This document shows positions 54,007-62,096 of a stretch of DNA of 64,000 bases, in pieces. A program made the position numbers and the translations under genes. The stretch's first letter is position 1. Each line of letters begins with the position of its first letter. The notes beneath the pieces were generated by a model, which worked only from the letters and a program-made list of their open reading frames with translations, had not been told where the DNA came from and ran no database searches. Origin of the DNA: JACVRW01 sp963837445 (GTDB lineage: Bacteria; Actinomycetota; Thermoleophilia; Solirubrobacterales; Thermoleophilaceae); contig CAWINK010000016.1 of assembly GCA_963837445.1 (NCBI GenBank), forward strand, positions 372,001-436,000, in the 5' to 3' direction.

Positions 54007-55026
54007 GTGACTCCGCGCATAGTCCTGCTCCCCGGTGACGGCATCGGCCCCGAGATCATGGCTGCCGCCCGGGAGCTGCTTGCGGCCGTCGGGGACTTCG
54101 ACACCGACGAGCAGCTCGTCGGCGGCGCGTCGATCGACGCTCACGGCACGCCGCTCACGGACGACGTGCTCGCCGCCTGCCGCGGCGCCGACGCCGTGCT
54201 GCTCGCGGCCGTGGGAGGGCCCAAGTGGGACACGACGGATCCGGACGCCCCGCGGCCGGAGCAGGGGCTGCTCGGCCTCCGCAAGGAGCTCGGGCTGTTC
54301 GCGAACCTGCGGCCCGTGCGGCCAAGTCCCGCCCTGCTGGACGCCAGCCCGCTCAAGCGCGACCGCATCGAGGGCACCGACCTGCTGGTGGTGCGCGAGC
54401 TCACCGGCGGCATCTACTTCGGCGATCGCGGCCTGAACGGCGATACCGCGTACGACACCTGCGTCTACAGCGAGGGCGAGATCGAGCGCATCGCTCGGGT
54501 GGCGTTCCGGCTTGCCCGGCGCAAGGTGACGAGCGTGGACAAGGCGAACATCCTCGAGACCTCGCGCCTCTGGCGGAAGACCGTGGAGCGGGTGGCCGAG
54601 GGCGAGGACACCCCGCTGGAGCACATGCTCGTGGACAACGCCGCCATGCAGCTGGTCTCGCGCCCGTCGGAGTTCGACGTGCTGCTCACCGAGAACCTGT
54701 TCGGGGACATTCTCAGCGACGAGGCCGCGATGCTCACCGGGTCGCTCGGGATGCTCCCGAGCGCCTCGCTCGGCGAATCCGGCCCCGGCCTGTTCGAGCC
54801 CGTGCACGGGTCCGCGCCGGACATCGCGGGCACCGGCACGGCGAATCCACTCGCCATGTTCGGCTCGGTGGCGATGATGCTGCGCCACGGACTCGTTATG
54901 GAAGAAGCCGCTGCTGCCGTAGAATCGGCCGTCGATGTCGCGCTCGGGGAGGGCCTCCGGACTCCGGACCTGGGCGGGGACGCATCAACAGAGGCCGCCA
55001 CCCGGGCGGTTCTCGCGCACCTATAG
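54007..55026 (+). CDS. leuB: 3-Isopropylmalate dehydrogenase
   Basis: NAD-dependent oxidative decarboxylase of leucine synthesis, 339 residues with a GTG start. PGDGIGPEIMAAARELL starts the protein, KGARGGPKWD-like AVGGPKWDTTDPD and RPVRPSPALLDASPL follow, and the isocitrate/isopropylmalate dehydrogenase signature NLFGDILSDEAAMLTGSLGM is complete. VDKANILETSRLWR carries the catalytic Lys. It heads leuB-ilvE-cimA; ilvE begins 12 bases after the stop. Confidence 0.97.
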   Translation: MTPRIVLLPGDGIGPEIMAAARELLAAVGDFDTDEQLVGGASIDAHGTPLTDDVLAACRGADAVLLAAVGGPKWDTTDPDAPRPEQGLLGLRKELGLFANLRPVRPSPALLDASPLKRDRIEGTDLLVVRELTGGIYFGDRGLNGDTAYDTCVYSEGEIERIARVAFRLARRKVTSVDKANILETSRLWRKTVERVAEGEDTPLEHMLVDNAAMQLVSRPSEFDVLLTENLFGDILSDEAAMLTGSLGMLPSASLGESGPGLFEPVHGSAPDIAGTGTANPLAMFGSVAMMLRHGLVMEEAAAAVESAVDVALGEGLRTPDLGGDASTEAATRAVLAHL

Positions 55027-55038
55027 GAGCACCCGTAC

Positions 55039-55965
55039 GTGAACACCGCCGACCTCATCTGGCTGAACGGAGAGTTCGTCGCCTGGGAGGACGCCAAGGT
55101 GCACGTACTCACGCACGCCATGCACTACGGAACCGGCGTGTTCGAGGGCATCCGGGCCTACGAGACCCCGCAGGGGACCGCGATCTTCCGCAACCACGAC
55201 CACCTGGACCGCCTCGAGAGGTCGGCGAAGCTCTATTACATGGACCTGCCCTTCACGAAGGAGCAGCTCCGCGAGGTCACGCACGAGCTGATCGTGCGCA
55301 ACGGGTTCAAGAGCTGCTACATCCGGCCGCTCGTCTACCGCGGCTACGGGCCGATGGGCCTGAATCCGCTGGAGAACCCGGTCGAGGCGATGATCGCGGT
55401 GTGGGAGTGGGGCGCGTACCTCGGCGAGGAGGGCAAGCGCAACGGCGTCCGTGCGCGCGTGTCGTCGTACCGGCGCATCTCGTCGGATTCGCTGATCCCG
55501 CACGCAAAGGCCTGCGGGCAGTACCTGAACTCCGTGCTGGCCAAGATCGAGTCGGTCAAGGCCGGCTACGAGGAGGCGATCCTGCTCGACGAGAGCGGCA
55601 ACGTCTGCGAGGGCACGGGCGAGAACGTCTTCGTGATCAAGGACGGCGTGATCAACACGCCGGGCCAGGCGGCGTCGATCCTCGATGGGATCAACCGCAA
55701 GTCCTGCATCCAGATCGCGCGCGACCTCGGCTACGAGGTCGTCGAGCGCGACATCGCCCGGGCCGAGCTCGCGCTCGCCGACGAGGTGTTCCTCACCGGC
55801 ACCGCCGCCGAGCTCACGCCGATGCGCGAGATCGACGACATCGAGATCGGCCCTCCGGGCCCGGTCACGCGCGAGATCCAGGGCGTGTTCGAGGACGCAT
55901 TGAGCGGCCGCGACGCCCGCTACGCGGACTGGCTCGACCTCGTGCCTGTGCCATCCCAGGCGTGA
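55039..55965 (+). CDS. ilvE: Branched-chain amino acid aminotransferase
   Basis: PLP enzyme for the last step of Val, Leu and Ile synthesis, class IV, 308 residues. The N-terminal LIWLNGEFVAWEDAKVHVLT, GTGVFEGIRAYE, the active-site Lys region IPHAKACGQYLNSVLAKIE and GTGENVFVIKDGVINTP are the family marks. AGGAG at 55025-55029 lies 9 bases before the GTG. Its stop overlaps the next gene (GTGA). Confidence 0.96.
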   Translation: MNTADLIWLNGEFVAWEDAKVHVLTHAMHYGTGVFEGIRAYETPQGTAIFRNHDHLDRLERSAKLYYMDLPFTKEQLREVTHELIVRNGFKSCYIRPLVYRGYGPMGLNPLENPVEAMIAVWEWGAYLGEEGKRNGVRARVSSYRRISSDSLIPHAKACGQYLNSVLAKIESVKAGYEEAILLDESGNVCEGTGENVFVIKDGVINTPGQAASILDGINRKSCIQIARDLGYEVVERDIARAELALADEVFLTGTAAELTPMREIDDIEIGPPGPVTREIQGVFEDALSGRDARYADWLDLVPVPSQA

Positions 55966-57582
55966 CCCAGGTCACCGTCTATGACACGACCCTGCGCGAC
56001 GGCATGCAGGGCGAGGGCATGTCGCTCTCGGTCGACGAGAAGGTGCGCATCGCGCACGCCCTCGACGATCTCGGCATACACCTGATCGAAGCCGGCTTCC
56101 CGGCGTCGAACCCGAAGGAAGAGGCGCTCTTCGAGCTGCTCGCGAAGGAGACCTTCGGCACCGCCGAGATCGCTGCCTTCGGCATGACTCGCCGCCGTGA
56201 CGGCAGAGGCAGACGAGGATGCGGGCCTGAGGACGCTGGCGGACAGCTTCGCGCCCGTGTGCACGCTCGTGGGCAAGACCTGGTCGCTCCACCTCGAGAA
56301 GGTCACGCAGGTGGACCCGGAGGAGAACCTGCGCATGATCGCCGAGTCCGTGGCCTTTCTGGCGGGTCAGGGGAAGCGCGTGATCTACGACGCCGAGCAC
56401 TTCTTCGACGCCTTCCGGGATGAGCCCGACTACGCACTCCGCTGCCTGCGCGCGGCCACGGAGGCCGGCGCGGAGAACGTGACGCTGTGCGACACGAACG
56501 GCTCGTCGCTGCCGTCGCAGGTCACGGAGGCCACGACTCGGGTGGTGGCCGAGCTTGGCGACGCGGTCCAGGTGGGCATTCACACGCACGACGACGCGGG
56601 CTGCGGCGTTGCGAACGCGCTCGTGGCCGTGGAGGCCGGCGCCCGGCTCGTGCAGGGCACGATGAACGGCTACGGCGAGCGCTGCGGCAACGCCAACCTG
56701 ATCTCCATCCTGCCGGCGCTCGACCTCAAGCTGGGCTACGAGTCGATCGGGCGCGAGCGGCTCGCACGGCTGACGGAGACCGCGCACTTCGTGGACGAGC
56801 TCTGCAACGTCACGCCGAACCCGAACCAGCCCTACGTGGGCGCGAACGCCTTCGCGCACAAGGGCGGCATGCACGTGGCGGGGGTGAACCGCGACGCGCG
56901 CACGTTCGAGCACGTGGACCCGGTCGAGGTCGGCGCCGACCGGCGCGTGCTGGTGTCCGAGCTGTCCGGAAAGGGCACGGTCCAGGCCCGGGCCGACGTG
57001 GACGGCGAGACGGCCACGCGCGTGATCGAGCGCGTGAAGGAGATGGAGAGCCGCGGCTACCAGTTCGAGGCGGCCGACGGCTCCTTCGACCTCCTGATCC
57101 GCAAGGAGACGGGCGAGTACGAGCCGCTGTTCCGGCTCGAGTCGTGGCGCGCGATCGTCGAGAAGCGCGAGGACGGCCGCGTGGAGACCGAGGCCACGAT
57201 CAAGATCTGGGTGGATGGCGAGCGCTACGTGCGGACGGCTGAGGGGAACGGCCCGGTGAACGCGCTCGACAAGGCCCTGCGCGCCGCGATCGCAGAGCGC
57301 TACCCGCACCTGCGCGAGATCGAGCTCGTGAACTTCAAGGTGCGCATACTCGACGAGCGCAAGGGCACGGGCGCGGTCACGCGCGTGCTGCTCGACGCCA
57401 CGGACGGCCAGGACACCTGGGGCGCGATCGGCGTGTCCGAGAACATCATCGAGGCGAGCTGGGACGCCCTCGTGGACTCGCTCGAGGCCGGCATGCTGCC
57501 CGGTCGCACGCAGCACTCGCGCTCACGCGCTGCTGCCGGTAAGCAAGCGGGCGGTGCCCGCGCCGCTCCGATCTCTTCGTGA
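55962..57582 (+). pseudogene. cimA: (R)-Citramalate synthase, frameshifted as sequenced
   Basis: LeuA-like enzyme that condenses pyruvate and acetyl-CoA to citramalate, giving a threonine-independent route to 2-oxobutyrate and isoleucine. Frame one (VTVYDTTLRDGMQGEGMSLS, LIEAGFPASNPKEE, AAFGMTRR) ends near 56195. The next frame continues at about 56197 with VTAEADEDAGLRTLADSFAP and VTLVGKTW-like VCTLVGKTWSLHLEKV. After that come the family segments ENVTLCDTNGSSLP and AFAHKGGMHVAGVNRD. One extra C explains the break and removing it gives 539 residues. DGMQGEGMSLS and the long C-terminal dimer/regulatory domain favour citramalate synthase over LeuA. Confidence 0.85.
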
Positions 57583-58688
57583 TTCCCCTTGCTCGTCCCA
57601 CCATCGGGGCACGCGAAGAGGAACTGATCCTTGAGACGCTGCGCTCCGGGCGCTTGGCGCTGGGCCCAAGGCTCGGCGAGTTCGAGTCCGGCTTCGCCGC
57701 CCGATTGGGCACCGAGCACGTCTCCGCCGTCTCCTCAGGTACGGCCGGTCTTCACCTGGCCATCCGTGCGGCCGGGATCGAGCCGGGCGACGACGTGGTG
57801 ACCACGCCGTTCAGCTTCGTGGCCTCGGCCAACTGCGTGCTCTACGAGGGCGCCCGGCCGGTGTTCTGCGACATCGACCCGCGCACCCTCAACATCTCCG
57901 CGGAGGCCGCGGCGGACGCCGTCACCGACCGCACCACGGGGCTGCTGCCCGTGCACATCTTCGGCTACCCGGCCGACATGCCCGCGTTCGAGCGGCTGGC
58001 CGCGGACCGCGCGCTGTGGCTCGTGGAGGACGCATGCGAGGCGCTCGGCGCCGTGCACGCCGACGGCTCCACCGTGGGCGCTCGGGGGAATCTGTCGGTG
58101 TTCGGGTTCTATCCCAACAAGCAGCTCACGACCGGCGAGGGCGGCGCTGTGGTGTCGCCATCCGCGGAGGCCAAGGAGCGCATCGACTCGGAGCGCAACC
58201 AGGGCCGCGCGCCCGACATGGGCTGGCTCGACCACGACCGGCTCGGCTTCAACTACCGACTCGACGACCTCTCGTGCGCCCTCGGGCTGGCGCAGCTCGA
58301 GCGCCTCGACGAGCTGCTCGCCGGGCGCGCCCGCGTGGCGGGCCTGTACGGCGAGTCGCTCGCCGACGTCGAGGGACTCGCGCTGCCATGTCCCGACGAG
58401 GACGGGGACCGTCGCGGCTGGTTCGTGTACGTGGTGCAGCTGCCGCCGGGCGTCGACCGCGACGCGGCCGTGGTCGCGATGCGCGAGCGCGGGGTGGACA
58501 CGAAGCCCTACCTGCCGGCGATCCACCTGCTCAGCTTCTACCGCGAGCGCTTCGGCCACCGCGAGGGCGAGTTCCCTGTCTGCGAGGAGGTGGCCAGCCG
58601 CTCGCTCGCGCTGCCGTTCTTCCCGGAGCTGACGGACGGTCAGGTGGAGCAGGTGGTCGCGGCGCTGCGCGACGTCATCGGCCGCTGA
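57579..58688 (+). CDS. DegT/DnrJ/EryC1/StrS family aminotransferase
   Basis: PLP-dependent sugar aminotransferase family, 369 residues, with the start overlapping cimA (GTGA). IPLARPTIGAREEELILETL is the typical N terminus. SSGTAGLHLAIRA, TTPFSFVASANCVLYEGA, the PLP lysine in GFYPNKQLTTGEGG and NYRLDDLSCALGLAQLERLD identify the family. Members usually amino-modify nucleotide sugars for envelope polysaccharide, but no sugar gene is nearby. The overlap may only reflect compact gene packing. Confidence 0.87.
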   Translation: MIPLARPTIGAREEELILETLRSGRLALGPRLGEFESGFAARLGTEHVSAVSSGTAGLHLAIRAAGIEPGDDVVTTPFSFVASANCVLYEGARPVFCDIDPRTLNISAEAAADAVTDRTTGLLPVHIFGYPADMPAFERLAADRALWLVEDACEALGAVHADGSTVGARGNLSVFGFYPNKQLTTGEGGAVVSPSAEAKERIDSERNQGRAPDMGWLDHDRLGFNYRLDDLSCALGLAQLERLDELLAGRARVAGLYGESLADVEGLALPCPDEDGDRRGWFVYVVQLPPGVDRDAAVVAMRERGVDTKPYLPAIHLLSFYRERFGHREGEFPVCEEVASRSLALPFFPELTDGQVEQVVAALRDVIGR

Positions 58689-58737
58689 ACGCGCCCGGGC
58701 GCCCGCGGCGGCCTGGTCGGGCCGGGGCGAGTCTCGG

Positions 58738-58743
58738 TATCGT
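58738..58743 (+). promoter_or_regulatory. Putative -10 box of the DUF1428 gene
   Basis: TATCGT lies 26 bases before the GTG, giving a short real leader with AGGAG at 58760-58764. This is a conventional promoter and ribosome-site layout, in contrast to the leaderless genes. Confidence 0.45.
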
Positions 58744-58769
58744 CGCTCGTCCCGGAACCAGGAGACCTA

Positions 58770-59114
58770 GTGCCCTACATAGAAGGCTTCGTAGCCGCCG
58801 TGCCCACCGCGAACAAGGAGAAGTACATCGAGCACGCCCGCGAGGCGACCGCGTACTTCAAGAGCCTCGGCGCCACCCGGCTCGTCGAGTGCTGGGGCGA
58901 CGACGTGCCGAAGGGCGAGGTGACCGATTTCTACAAGGCCGTCCAGGCCAAGGAAGACGAGACCGTGATCTTCAGCTGGATCGAGTACCCCGACAAGGCG
59001 ACCCGGGACGCCGCCAACGAGAAGATGTCCGCGGACTCCGACACGGACATGGAGATGCCGTTCGACGGCAAGCGGATGTTCTGGGGAGGGTTCGAGCCGG
59101 TGGTCAGCGAGTAG
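58770..59114 (+). CDS. DUF1428 family protein
   Basis: A 114-residue dimeric alpha/beta-barrel-like protein of the DUF1428 family. PYIEGFVAAVPTANKEKYIE is the family start, RLVECWGDDVPKGEVTDFYK the middle, and FDGKRMFWGGFEPVV the end. The GTG start is preceded by AGGAG, 5 bases away. Its biological role is unknown. It is convergent with the GNAT gene at 59155. Confidence 0.88.
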   Translation: MPYIEGFVAAVPTANKEKYIEHAREATAYFKSLGATRLVECWGDDVPKGEVTDFYKAVQAKEDETVIFSWIEYPDKATRDAANEKMSADSDTDMEMPFDGKRMFWGGFEPVVSE

Positions 59115-59154
59115 ACGAGCGCTCGGCCAAAGCAGCCGCTGCTCCGCTAGTGAG

Positions 59155-59760
59155 TCAGCCTACCCGCCCGACAGGCTTGACGAGGGCCACGAAGCCGGGC
59201 AGCCCGCGGGCGGCGGCGCGGTAGGCCACCTCGTCGAAGCCCGCGCGCGCGTAGAGCGCTCGCGCGGGTTCGTTGTTCATCGTGGTGTCGAGCGTGACCG
59301 CCGGTAGCGAACGCGCGCCGGCCTCGCGGTCCGCCGCGGCCAGCAGCGCCTGGGCCGCGCCGCGCCGGCGAAGCGCCGGGTCCGTGGCGAGCGCGTCGAT
59401 GTAGAGCGAGTCGTCGCGGGGCTTCGGGCTTGCCCGGCCCCCCGCCGAATACAGGCGCAGCGTGCCCGGCCAGCGCCAGAACGGCGTGCCGCGCAGGGTG
59501 AGCCGGAGGTACGCACGCGAGCGCTCGGCCGCCTCCGCCACCGGGAACGCCGACATCGCGGCCGCGATGCGACCGTCCAGCTCCGTCAGCCAGACGACCT
59601 CGCAGCTCGCCACGGTGCCGGGCTCGCCGAACGCTCGGCTCAGGGTGGCGAGGGCGCGCCGGCGCCCGCCCGAGAAGCGCTCGTACATGTCGGGAGCGCT
59701 CTCGAACAGCAGCCCCGTGACGGCTTCCACGTCCTCCTGACGCGCCTTTCGAATCTGCAC
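59155..59760 (-). CDS. GNAT family N-acetyltransferase
   Basis: A 201-residue acetyltransferase. MQIRKARQEDVEAVTGLLFE starts the GNAT fold, and LYIDALATDPALRRRGAAQA carries the acetyl-CoA loop (RRRGAAQ). The C-terminal ALYARAGFDEVAYRAA is the usual final beta/alpha unit. The GTG start is supported by TAGGAT 7 bases upstream on the minus strand. The substrate is unknown. Confidence 0.85.
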   Translation of the reverse strand: MQIRKARQEDVEAVTGLLFESAPDMYERFSGGRRRALATLSRAFGEPGTVASCEVVWLTELDGRIAAAMSAFPVAEAAERSRAYLRLTLRGTPFWRWPGTLRLYSAGGRASPKPRDDSLYIDALATDPALRRRGAAQALLAAADREAGARSLPAVTLDTTMNNEPARALYARAGFDEVAYRAAARGLPGFVALVKPVGRVG

Positions 59761-59767
59761 CGAAGAA

Positions 59768-59773
59768 ATCCTA
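59768..59773 (-). promoter_or_regulatory. Putative -10 box of the GNAT gene
   Basis: On the minus strand TAGGAT is 7 bases before the GTG at 59760. It shows that the same leaderless spacing holds on both strands. Confidence 0.55.
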
Positions 59774-59805
59774 CGGTCCGCCGGGGTTCGGCCGATAATG
59801 GCCCT

Positions 59806-60072
59806 ATGTCTGTGTTTGCCTTCCTGTGTGCCGCCGGGATGCCGGTGGCTCTATGGCACCACGCGATCGGTGCCGTGGCTGAGGACTTCCGCCTCGAACT
59901 TGGCTATCTCACCGGCTGGTCGGGCTTCGGGCTGATCGCGCTCGGACTCCTCCTCATGCTGCCGGTGGTGGTGTCGCGCCCTCGCTCGCGGAACGTCTAC
60001 ATGGGCTGGGGCGTCCCGCTGTACCTGATGGGGCTGGCCCTGGCGAGCCAGGTGGCCGCGGCAGTGGGCTGA
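59806..60072 (+). CDS. Small membrane protein (88 aa)
   Basis: An 88-residue protein with about three hydrophobic segments: VFAFLCAAGMPVALW, GFGLIALGLLLMLPVVV and VPLYLMGLALASQVAAAVG. No family is recognised. Its ATG lies 45 bases from the divergent GNAT start, and GATAAT is 6 bases upstream. The argH gene follows 24 bases after its stop with its own promoter-like box. Confidence 0.7.
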   Translation: MSVFAFLCAAGMPVALWHHAIGAVAEDFRLELGYLTGWSGFGLIALGLLLMLPVVVSRPRSRNVYMGWGVPLYLMGLALASQVAAAVG

Positions 60073-60080
60073 GCCCCACG

Positions 60081-60086
60081 TAGACT
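60081..60086 (+). promoter_or_regulatory. Putative -10 box of argH
   Basis: TAGACT is 10 bases before the argH ATG at 60097. Confidence 0.45.
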
Positions 60087-60096
60087 TGCGGCCCGG

Positions 60097-61470
60097 ATGG
60101 GCCGTTTCCGCGATCCTCAGGACCCTCTCTTCCAGGCGCTCAACTCGTCGATCGCCTTCGACTACCGGCTGGCGCCGTACGACCTCGAGCAGTCGCTGGC
60201 GCACGCCCGCATGCTCGCCCGCAGCGGCATCATCGGCGACGACGATCTCGAGCAGATCGAGCGCGGCCTCGAGGCTGTTCGCGAGGAGATCGAGAGCGAC
60301 ACCTTCGTCGTGGCCGACCACGACGAGGACATCCACATGGCGATCGAGCGCCGGCTCACCGAGATCATCGGGCCGGCGGGCGGGAAGCTCCACACCGCTC
60401 GCTCCCGAAACGACCAGGTGGCCACGGACGTCGCGATGGTGGTGCGGGCCCACAGCCTCGAGGCGCGCGAGCTGCTCCACCGCCTCATGGGGACGCTCGT
60501 TGATCTGGCCGAGGCACACATGGACTGGCGGATGCCGGGCTACACGCATCTCCAGCGCGCCCAGCCCGTGTACCTCTCGCATCACCTGCTGGCGTACTTC
60601 TGGAAGTTCCGTCGCGACCTCCAGCGTTTCAACTTCTGCATGACGGCCACCGACGACCTGCCGCTGGGCGCAGGCGCGCTCGCGGGCGTGAACTTCGACA
60701 CGAGCCGGATGTTCGTGGCCCAGGAGCTCGGCTTCGGCGGCATCGCCGAGAACTCGCTGGACGCGGTCTCGAACCGCGACTTCGTGCTCGACTACCTCTC
60801 GGCGGCCGCCACCTGCGCGACCCACATGTCGCAGCTCGGCGGCGAGATCGTGCTCTGGTCGACGCAGGAGTTCGGCTTCTGCGAGGTGGCCGACGCCTTC
60901 TCCTCCGGCTCGAGCCTGATGCCGCAGAAGAAGAACCCCGACGCAGCGGAGCTTCTGCGGGCAAAGGCGCCGCGCGTGGCGGGGCACCTGGTGACTCTGC
61001 ACGGGGTGCTCCACGGTCTGCCGCTCACCTACAACAAGGACCTTCAGGAGGACAAGGAGCCGCTCTTCGACGCAATCGACACGCTGGAGCTGTGCCTGCG
61101 CGTGGCGGCGGAGATGCTGGGGAGCATCGAGTTCAACCGCGAGCGCATGGCCGCGGCGGCCTCCGACGAGTTCATCGCGGCCACCGACGTGGCGGACCTG
61201 CTCGTGCGCCGCGGTGTTCCGTTCCGCGAGGCGCACGGGATCGTGGGCGGCGTGGTGCGCGCGGCGGTCGAACGGGGCAAGAAGCTGTCCGAGCTCAGCC
61301 AGGAGGAGCTCACCGAGCTCGCTCCTCAGCTCGACGGCCAGTTCTACGAACTGCTCGACGAGACGTCGGCACTCGAGTCGAAGGTCTCGGACGGTGGAAC
61401 TGCGCTGCCACGCGTGCGCGATCAGGTGGCCCAGGCGCGCCAGGTGCTACGTACCCAGGTCGGGGGCTAG
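60097..61470 (+). CDS. argH: Argininosuccinate lyase
   Basis: Fumarase/aspartase-superfamily enzyme that splits argininosuccinate to arginine and fumarate. The 457-residue protein has the standard fold signature GSSLMPQKKNPDAAELLRAK, the early SSIAFDYRLAPYDLEQSLAH and the substrate loop KLHTARSRNDQVATDV. No other arg gene is within the window, so argH is separated from the rest of the arginine pathway. A stem of GGGGGC and GCCCCC around its stop may act as a terminator. Confidence 0.97.
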   Translation: MGRFRDPQDPLFQALNSSIAFDYRLAPYDLEQSLAHARMLARSGIIGDDDLEQIERGLEAVREEIESDTFVVADHDEDIHMAIERRLTEIIGPAGGKLHTARSRNDQVATDVAMVVRAHSLEARELLHRLMGTLVDLAEAHMDWRMPGYTHLQRAQPVYLSHHLLAYFWKFRRDLQRFNFCMTATDDLPLGAGALAGVNFDTSRMFVAQELGFGGIAENSLDAVSNRDFVLDYLSAAATCATHMSQLGGEIVLWSTQEFGFCEVADAFSSGSSLMPQKKNPDAAELLRAKAPRVAGHLVTLHGVLHGLPLTYNKDLQEDKEPLFDAIDTLELCLRVAAEMLGSIEFNRERMAAAASDEFIAATDVADLLVRRGVPFREAHGIVGGVVRAAVERGKKLSELSQEELTELAPQLDGQFYELLDETSALESKVSDGGTALPRVRDQVAQARQVLRTQVGG

Positions 61471-61477
61471 CGCCCCC
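61462..61477 (+). terminator. GC-rich hairpin at the argH stop
   Basis: GGGGGC and GCCCCC flank TAGC, a 6-bp stem that includes the argH stop codon in its loop. No T-run follows and the next gene starts 25 bases later, so a termination role is tentative. Confidence 0.35.
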
Positions 61478-61502
61478 TCGGGGCACAGGCGAGGTCGCGG
61501 AA

Positions 61503-62096
61503 GTGAGGCTGCCCCCGGACTTCTACGACCGCTCCGTGCATGAGGTGGCCCGCGAGTTGATCGGCTGCGTCGTGCGCCACGGCGACACGGCCGGCCGGAT
61601 CGTGGAGACCGAGAGCTACCACATGGAGGAGCCGGCCTGCCACGCGTTCGCCGGGGTCACCGAGCGCACGCGCACCCTCTACGGCGAGCCGGGACGCGCG
61701 TACGTGTACTTCTCGTACGGGGTCCACTCGCTGCTGAACGCGGTGGCCGAGCGAGAGGGGGTGGGGGCCGCGGTCCTGATCAGGGCGCTCGAGCCGGTGG
61801 ACGGCATCGAGCTGATGCGGGCGCGGCGCGGCCTCGAGCGCGCGGAGGAGCTTTGCTCGGGCCCGGGGAAGCTGACGCAGGCACTCGACATCGGCCTGTC
61901 ACTGAACGGAAGCTCCCTGGTGGACGGGCCGATCGAGCTGCTCGCCAAGGAGCCGGGCGCCCGCGAGCCGCGCGTGGTCACAGGCGAGCGCGTGGGAATC
62001 ACGAAGGCGGTGGAGCTGCCGTGGCGCTTCTGCGACGTGGACAGCCGGCACGTCTCGAGGCCGTGGCCCGCCGCGATGCGGGCCCGCGCGGCCTAG
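61503..62096 (+). CDS. DNA-3-methyladenine glycosylase (AAG/MPG family)
   Basis: Base excision repair glycosylase that removes alkylated purines such as 3-methyladenine. The 197 residues show AAG-family blocks: the N-terminal DRSVHEVARELIGCVVRHG, VETESYHMEEPACHAF with the catalytic Glu, YGEPGRAYVYFSYGVHSLLN, and CSGPGKLTQALDI. A GTG at 61503 gives a standard N terminus. The length is typical. It is convergent with the PBP gene and shares a CTAG stop overlap. Confidence 0.93.
   Translation: MRLPPDFYDRSVHEVARELIGCVVRHGDTAGRIVETESYHMEEPACHAFAGVTERTRTLYGEPGRAYVYFSYGVHSLLNAVAEREGVGAAVLIRALEPVDGIELMRARRGLERAEELCSGPGKLTQALDIGLSLNGSSLVDGPIELLAKEPGAREPRVVTGERVGITKAVELPWRFCDVDSRHVSRPWPAAMRARAA

Noticed and set aside
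54920..54925. TAGAAT followed 9 bases later by an ATG, inside leuB
   Set aside because: It matches the leaderless pattern, but the ATG is out of frame within an intact leuB and starts no plausible protein. It probably arises by chance.
58691..58702. 12-base palindrome GCGCCCGGGCGC after the DegT aminotransferase gene
   Set aside because: It has no loop for a hairpin and no T-run. GC-rich palindromes of this sort occur by chance in such DNA, so I do not call it a terminator.
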